A stretch of 64,000 nt of DNA from Hygrophila difformis. Its lineage: Eukaryota > Streptophyta > Magnoliopsida > Lamiales > Acanthaceae. Made by a program: the position numbers and the translations under genes. Within the stretch, counting starts at the first letter, position 1. Each line of letters starts with the position of its first letter. Below are positions 57,688 to 64,000 of the stretch, piece after piece. The notes under the pieces are model-generated. The model made no database searches. It had not been told where the DNA came from and saw nothing but the letters and a program-made list of their open reading frames with translations. The stretch lies in NCBI GenBank assembly GCA_030278955.1, contig JAOANR010000002.1:13269094-13333093 (forward strand). Direction: 5' to 3'.

Positions 57688-58212
57688 ATCCTCCCCCATT
57701 TTAGTGTAATCCATGATTTCTAAATCCACACAATAAAACCAAACTCATGCATAAATGAAAATATCGTGACGATTGAATTTCCATCTTAGTACGATACACA
57801 TTCCAAGCATTCGAGAATCAAGGTGTCCATAGGATTGAACCTTTCAACTCATTTGAATACATGAAGATAACGTACACACAAGTTAATTACAACACTCTAA
57901 GCCTTCACTTGACACTATCTACGGCCATGCGTCCCTATCCATTCATAAGCATATACAAAGCCAAGTCCAAGCTTTTTGAAGCGGCCACACTCCATGCTCA
58001 TATAGGTAGCTCTATTAACTTGTGCACCTGCATTTGCACTTTTTCAAAAGCGCTATTAAGAAATAAATTTCATCCTACTTACTTGCAGGTCCGAACACAT
58101 ATCTTGGGATGAACTATTTATGTGTTCCAATTTCTCTGGGTAAGCTTTCCACATTGAATTCAGCTTCCAACGTTGTATTGAAAGGGAATTTGGTATCTTA
58201 CCAATAGAAATT
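57688..58212 (-). other. 3' non-coding region of copia F
   Basis: Lies between the polyprotein stop and the purine tract. No gene; the plus-strand frame 57861-58112 is not recognised as a protein. Confidence 0.6.
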
Positions 58213-61200
58213 TTAATTGGACTTTAAACCCATCCCTATGGCCGACTTGTGAACCAAGTCCCTAGCTAATCCCTTTGTCAAATGATCAGCTAGATTACAT
58301 TGAGATCTCACAAAATCAACTGAAATTATCCCATGCATGATGAGCTCACGAAACATGCTATGTCGGATGCCTAAATGCCTAGACTTCCCATTAAACATTT
58401 GACTATAAGCTTTAGCCAATGTGGCTGCACTGTCACAATGTATAGCAATGGGTGGTATAGGTTTAGGCCATAATGGAATTTCATAAATTAAATTCCTTAA
58501 CCATTCAGCTTCCTTGCCGGCAGAAGCTAAAGCAACAAATTCAAATTCCATTGTAGAATTTGTGATGCAAGTTTGCTTTTTGGAAGCCCACGAAATGGTA
58601 CCTCCCCCAAGTAAGAATACCCAACCACTAGTGGAAGAATGATCTTCCATATTAGTGATCGAACTTGCATCCGAATAACCTTCTATGACCGAAGGGAATC
58701 CAATATATGTCAAACTATAATCCATAGTTTTCTTCAAGTATTTAAGCACTTGCCTTAGAGCTTGCCAATGGTGAGTACTAGGATTACTTGTAAACCTACT
58801 CAACTTGCCTATAGCAAATGCAATATCCGGCCTTGTGCTTGTCATTGCATACATCAAGCATCCTATCAACTTTGAATATTCGAGTTGAGACACAGCTTCT
58901 CCATTATTTGGCATAAGTTTCATACTCGGGTCAAATGGAGTGCTAATAGGAGAACATTCATAAAAATTGAATTTCTTGAGCACTTTCTCAACATAATGAG
59001 ATTGTGTGATTGAAATTCCTTTGTTCTCTCGTTTGATTCTTATTCCAAGAATCACTTCCGCCTCCCCCATATCCTTCATAGAAAATTTAGATGACAAAAA
59101 TTCTTTTGTCATATCGACTTGTCTTTGGTCTGTGCCAAAGATCAACATGTCATCGACATACAAGCAAATGATTACTCCTTTACCATTTTCATCAATTTGC
59201 TATAAACACACTTGTCGGTTTGATTTAAACTAAATCCACTTAACAAGATAACATCATCAAACTTTTGATGCCATTTTTTTGGAGCTTGTTTCAGCCCATA
59301 CAAGGATTTGATCAGTTTACACACTTTATCCTCATTTCCGGGCATAACAAATCCTTCTGGTTGCTTCATATACACCTCTTCTTCTAAATCCCCATTCAAA
59401 AATGTCGTTTTAACATCCATTTGGTGTATCACAAGATTGTGAATAGCTGCTAGAGCTATCAACAATCTAATTGTGGAGATTAGAGCAACTGGTGCATAAG
59501 TATCAAAGAAGTCAATGCCTTCTTTTTGTCTAAAGCCTTGAAGAACTAATCTTGCTTTAAACTTATCAATTGTTCAATCAACCTTCATCTTCCTCTTGAA
59601 TATCCATTTACAACCAAGTGGTTTGCAACCCATCGGAAGATCAGTTATGATCCAAGTGTTGTTTTGCATGATAGAATCAATTTGCTCATTTATTGCTTCT
59701 TTCTAGAATGCAACATCTCTTGATTTCATTGCTTCTTCAAAGGTTCTAGGATCCTCTTCCATATCAAAGCAATAAAAGTTCTGGGAAGGAATTTCATCTC
59801 TTGATCCTTCAACTAAGTATAGCTGAAAGTCGGAACCAAATGATTTTGGTTTCCTAACTGGTTTACTCCTACGAGGTTCGAAGCTCTCATTAGAAGTATC
59901 ACCTAGACCAACATCCTTTTGAACTCCAATAGAGTTAGGAAATATGCATTTAGGTCTAGGTAGAGATGAGAATTTATTCTCATCAAAAATTGCATCTCTC
60001 GATTCCATAACTGTATGGACTGAGACATAATCATTTGGTTCTATTACATAGAACCTATAGGCCTTGGAATGCTCTGCATATCCAATAAAAATACAATCAA
60101 TGCCTTTTTCACCCAAACTCTTCCTTTTGGGGTCGGGAAGTCTAACAATAGCTCTACAACCCCAAATTCGAAGATAGTTTAAATTTGGTTTCTTTTTATA
60201 CCAAAGCTCATATGGTGTTTTCTTGTTCCTTTTACTAGAAACCCTATTCAATACATAGCAAGCCGTTAGCATGGCTTCATCCCAAAAACCTTCATTTAAA
60301 CCCGAATAGGACAACATGGAATTAACCATTTCCTTAAGGGTTCGATTTTTCCTTTCAGCTACACCATTTTGTTGTGGTGTATAAGGGGCCGTGGTTTCAT
60401 GGATAATTCCTACGGATTGTTAGTAAATAGGATCAAAGTATTCACCTCCCCTATCCGTACGCAAGACTTTCATTGCACTATTAAGTTGCAATTCCACTTC
60501 AGTCTTGTACACGTTGAATTTATCTAAAGCCTCATCTTTTGCATGCAATAAAAAAATATAGCAAAATCTGGATGCATCATCAATAAAAGTAACCACATAC
60601 TTCTTATTGCCTAAAGATGGAGATGAATGAAAATCACAAAGATCACTATGTATTAATTCTAACAAAACAGAGTTTCTAACAATGTCTTGGAAAGGTTGTT
60701 TAGTGATCTTATTTGGCATGCATGTTGAACACTTGTCCATGTTAAAATCAAATGCAGGGATTAATCATTCCTTAGACATGTCACGCATCCTTTTATAATG
60801 AACATGTCCCAAACGAGCATGCCAAATAGATGAATCAATTAATTTAGAGTCAGTTATAAACACAGAATCAACTGTACATGGAGTTTTATTCAAATTCAAC
60901 ATAAACATTCCATTACAATAGTAACCAAATCCAATTAAGACCCCACACTTGGATAGTATATATCTATCCGACTCAAGGACTTGCTTATAACCACACTTAT
61001 TAAGTAAAAGACTTGACACTAAATATTTACGTACTTTAGGTACATACAACACATTAAACAAGGTTAAAGATTTTCCGGAACTAAATTCCAATACTACACT
61101 TCCATGACCAAGAATTGGAGCAGATGACTCGTTGCCCATATATAATATGGATCCATCATCAATTGATTCAAAGTCTTTAAACCAACAACGGTCCTTGCAA

Positions 61201-62206
61201 GCATGTGTAGTGGCACCCGAGTCCACCCACCAAGCAATGTTGTCATCCTGCACATAATATGCTTCAGAATTTGATGACACATAATTTTAAACAAATTCAA
61301 ATTATGAATTAAATTCTGACCTTGGTTTGGAGGTTGGTCTTTAGACCCATTTCCTAAACCAATCGTGCTTGCTCCATTATTCTTCTTCCCAACACGACAA
61401 TCTCTTTTGAGATGTCCCGGTTTACCACAATTCCAACAAGCCACTTTAGGCTTTTTGTTGGATTTCTTGTTGGAGTTATTAAAGGGTCGTTTCTTTCCCT
61501 TATTTTTCTTGTCATCTTTTGTGTTTTTACCTTCCACGATCATGTTCACCGAGGATGGTCCAGCAACATCTTTTTCCTTGTTCTTGTCATTCTCCTGCAT
61601 TCGGAATGATTCCTCAATGCGCAAACGACCACCAAGTTGTTCCAATGACAACTCTTCTTTGTTGTGTTTCAACATATGTTTGAAATCCTTCCAGGATGGT
61701 GGAAGTTTGTCAATGATGCTTGAAACAGTAATAGCATCATCCATCATCAAGCCGTGTTGTTTGAATTGTCCCAAGGTTCGTAGGATTTCATGGAATTGCT
61801 CCATAACCGGTCGAGAATCAACCATCTTGTAATTATTGAAATTACTAACCAGGAATTTCTTACTCGAAGCATCTTCAGTTAGATACTTCGATTCAAGAAA
61901 GTCCCATAGTTCTTTTGCTGATTCAACATTTTGATAAACATCGAAAAGTGCATCAGACATACCATTCAAGATGTGGCCTCGACAAATATAATCATCATTC
62001 TCCCATTTGCTTCTGCGTCTAGCATTCTCCAAAGTTTCATCCTCACTAGCCTCCGGGCATGGTGTGCTAAGAATGTAGACGACTTTAAGCGTTGTCAGCA
62101 AAAAATGCATCTTCTTTTGCCATCTTCGAAAATCGTTGCCTTCAAATTTGTCCAATTTCTCGAACTTTGAAGTCAGGTTCTTCATCGATTCCGCCATGAT
62201 TCTCAC
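58213..62206 (-). pseudogene. Copia F gag-pol polyprotein with several breaks
   Basis: Starts near MAESMKNLTSKFEKLDKF (62194). Gag ends with a CCHC knuckle (CWNCGKPGHLKRDC). After a frameshift, protease shows WWVDSGATTHA. GAG-pre-integrase reads SIWHARLGHVHYKRM. Integrase has HSDLCDFHSSPSLGNKKY and RTDRGGEYFDPIY, then a stop near 60420. The later integrase part reads FWDEAMLTACYVLNRVSSK and GCRAIVRLPDPKRK. RT keeps MDVKTTFLNGDLEEEVYMKQ and YVDDMLIFG, and RNase H ends with ADHLTKGLARDL. Breaks lie near 61280, 60760, 60420, 59700, 59580 and 59170. All domains are in the usual copia order and length, so decay is recent and by point changes. Confidence 0.9.
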
Positions 62207-62225
62207 GAAAAATACAACTTTAGAT

Positions 62226-63064
62226 TGATGGGGGATTTTCGCAGTATGTAGATATGAGAATCAAAAATAGGAAGAACTTGGATAATCAATTGGATCGTGT
62301 GTAGAACACTTTCCTAAAGTTGTATTTTGCCACTGCAAATCAACTTTGGGATAATCCAAAAGATGCACTCAAATTTCGAAAGAAAATCAGAGAATTGGCT
62401 TGAAGGATTGCTGAATTATTGTGTTTTTGTGTTTCACGTTCTATCTTTTGTTTTTTTTTCTATGAATTCTGCAGGAATTCATATTTGTAGATGAAGAATG
62501 CAGTAGATATGGAAAAGATACAACCAATTATGAATGAGTGCAATAGTTGAGATTCAAATTTGAATTTCAAGTTCAAATTTAAATTCAAAATCAGATTTGA
62601 ATTTAAATTTCAAATTCATTTGTTGATAGTTAATTTATCCAGCAACACGAATTTAAATTAGTCATGACCATGACTAAATACCCCCCCACATAACTGCACA
62701 AGGAAAAAAGGCAGAACGAGTTCCAGCAAACTACACTGGTCTTATTCATGACCATGAGTAAGCATATTCTCCCTTGTTGGATTGAAAGACAAATTAAATG
62801 ACATTACAACAACCTATATCAGACTTAGTCATGGTCATGACTAAATCATAGGCAGCTTGCTGTCCTTCTTAATCTTCCACATCTTTTCATATATCTCTCA
62901 ATTCATTCATCTTGACCTCTCGCAAGGTCATCCTTTGTCGTAGTGGCTTTTGTGAGTGTGCACTCCGCACCCCATAACCCACATCATAGCTCGACTACAA
63001 CATAAGTCAAACTTTTGTAAATCAAATTACACCAAAATACATGATGATACTAAAATCATCAACA
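62226..63064 (-). repeat. 5' LTR of copia F
   Basis: Same sequence as 56851-57687 with few differences. It carries the palindromes at 62658, 62742 (degenerate) and 62825. Confidence 0.9.
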
Positions 63065-63198
63065 ATATAAAATACATGTATATGTAATTTAAATTAAAAA
63101 AAAATCATTTGGCCTAGAAAAATCAAATAAACAAGGTTATTAAAATACTGAACCCCAAACATATGGGCCAACACTAGACCCAAAAGATATGAATCTGA
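63065..63198. other. Short AT-rich spacer before L1 ORF1
   Basis: Begins with the ATATA target duplication of copia F. It may be the 5' untranslated region of the following LINE, into which F inserted. Confidence 0.4.
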
Positions 63199-63231
63199 AT
63201 GTATGCATTCCGATCTGAAAAATATTTTGAG

Positions 63232-64000
63232 ATGAGTTCTTCTGATCCTCCCGACGATACCCGAGTTAGTACTATGGTGGCAGCTGTGCCGCCAGTTCTG
63301 CCACGTTCGTTTAAGGATGCCGCCATGGAGGGGGTAGAGTCGTTGGCTCCTTCGCCACCTGTGGTTCGTGACCTGGTCAAGGAGCAATTGGTTGTGATTG
63401 ACAAGGATGGTGTGAATAAGAGATGTCCCAAAATCTTTTTTCATAAGGATGTCTTGAAAGAATTTTATGCCCCATGGCAAGATACGCTAATTGTGAAGCC
63501 CATTGGTATTAAGGTGGGTTATGTTGTTCTTAAGGAGCGGTTGGGCAACTTGTGGAAACTGGATGGATCCTTTGATTTAATGGACATAGGATTTGGATGT
63601 TTCTTAGTTAAGTTTGAACAGGCCGGTGATCGGGAATCAGTCCTTACTAAAGGACCGTGGCTAATTTTCGATCATTGTATTGCTATCATGCGATGGTCGG
63701 ATGATTTCGACCCTGAAGTCTCTAAGGTGAATACCATTCAGACATGGGTTCGGTTCCCTGGGTTGAAACAGCCGTTTTATAATGAAAGTGGATTGCGAGC
63801 GATTGCGTCACTGGTAGGGACTCCATACAGGGTGGACGTCAATATCTTGAGGTTCGCTCGTGGTAGATATGGATTTGCGTCGAGATTAATTTGGACGAGC
63901 CTCTGATTGGGGAGGTGGAAGTAGAGAGGAAGGTTGTGCGAGTAGCATACGAGGGCTTGCATCTTGTGTGTATGCGTTGTGCCAAATATGGTCACCTGCA
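63232..64000 (+). pseudogene. L1-type LINE ORF1 (gag-like), partial, frameshifted
   Basis: An ATG at 63232 gives MSSSDPPDDTRVSTMV; an in-frame ATG at 63199 is an alternative. The first 225 residues form the DUF4283-type RNA-binding domain of plant L1 ORF1 (CPKIFFHKDVLKEFY; RLGNLWKLDGSFDLMDIG; LTKGPWLIFDHCIAIMRW; TWVRFPGLKQPFYNESGLRAI). The frame breaks near 63875. The next frame continues with CVEINLDEPLIGEVEVERK and CMRCAKYGHL, the start of the CCHC knuckle that closes this domain family. The gene runs off the window. The protein would coat LINE RNA. Confidence 0.85.

Larger units (their letters stand above)
56851..63064 (-). mobile_element. F: copia retrotransposon, nearly complete
   Basis: LTRs of about 838 bases (56851-57687 and 62226-63064) are nearly identical. 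The minus-strand LTR starts TGTTGA and ends CCCCAACA (CCCCATCA in the other copy). Perfect 5-bp target duplication ATATA (56846-56850 and 63065-63069). The interior has a full copia gag-pol set with a few stops. The purine tract ATGGGGGAGGAT lies beside the 3' LTR (57688-57699). I could not recognise a standard iMet primer site after the 5' LTR. Confidence 0.92.

Noticed and set aside
61365..61832. 155-codon plus-strand frame
   Set aside because: Antisense shadow of the copia F gag region.

Overview
This is nuclear DNA of a flowering plant, probably a eudicot. The evidence is dense nesting of plant-type LTR retrotransposons, with a plant tRNA-Asp primer site in one family and tRNA-iMet sites in another. 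CACTA, hAT, Helitron-like and L1-type elements are also present, as are gene fragments with plant-style introns. I cannot name the species. I see no intact ordinary host gene. Nearly every base belongs to a mobile element or to something carried by one.

Layout. (1) 1-25965 is one nested stack. A CACTA element on the minus strand (23167-25965) has its transposase gene cut by a long Ty3/gypsy element B on the minus strand (9226-23166). B is cut in turn by two later insertions: gypsy element A on the plus strand, whose 3' part fills 1-9225, and E1 (10256-16967), a non-autonomous LTR element sitting in an intron of B. (2) 25969-31440 holds two Helitron-like 3' tails, a 5'-truncated L1-type LINE (about 26089-30387) and a possible SINE. 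(3) 31522-44679 is LTR element D, with the related element C (32122-39035) inside one of its LTRs. E1, D and C are one family with 2.7-3.1 kb LTRs and less than 1.1 kb of non-coding interior. (4) 44816-50182 is a Pack-type CACTA-like element. It carries exons of a RanBP2-type zinc-finger gene and of a mitochondrial carrier gene. (5) 50186-53230 is a decayed copia element. (6) 54085-56460 holds a hAT-type MITE, a foldback element and a lone CACTA terminus. (7) 56851-63064 is a nearly complete copia element F with perfect 5-bp target duplications. (8) 63199-64000 is the start of an L1 ORF1 with a frameshift.

The most unusual signal is in elements A and B. They are homologous along the LTRs and along a non-LTR module, and at three matching places each has an array of short direct and inverted words. 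In A the word is TTGTCGCGGA; in B it is TACGACGCTA. The flanks are conserved and the spacing grammar is similar, but the word has been replaced throughout. At two of the three places a TATA box lies just downstream. One array in each element stands before a spliced, element-borne gene: an F-box protein in A and an unrecognised protein in B. Copies of a 16-base polypurine-tract-like motif border the modules. Family E1/C/D shows a parallel pattern, with different tandem repeats at the same LTR position, and it also uses two alternative LTR start sites. These are readings by eye; no alignment or database search was run.
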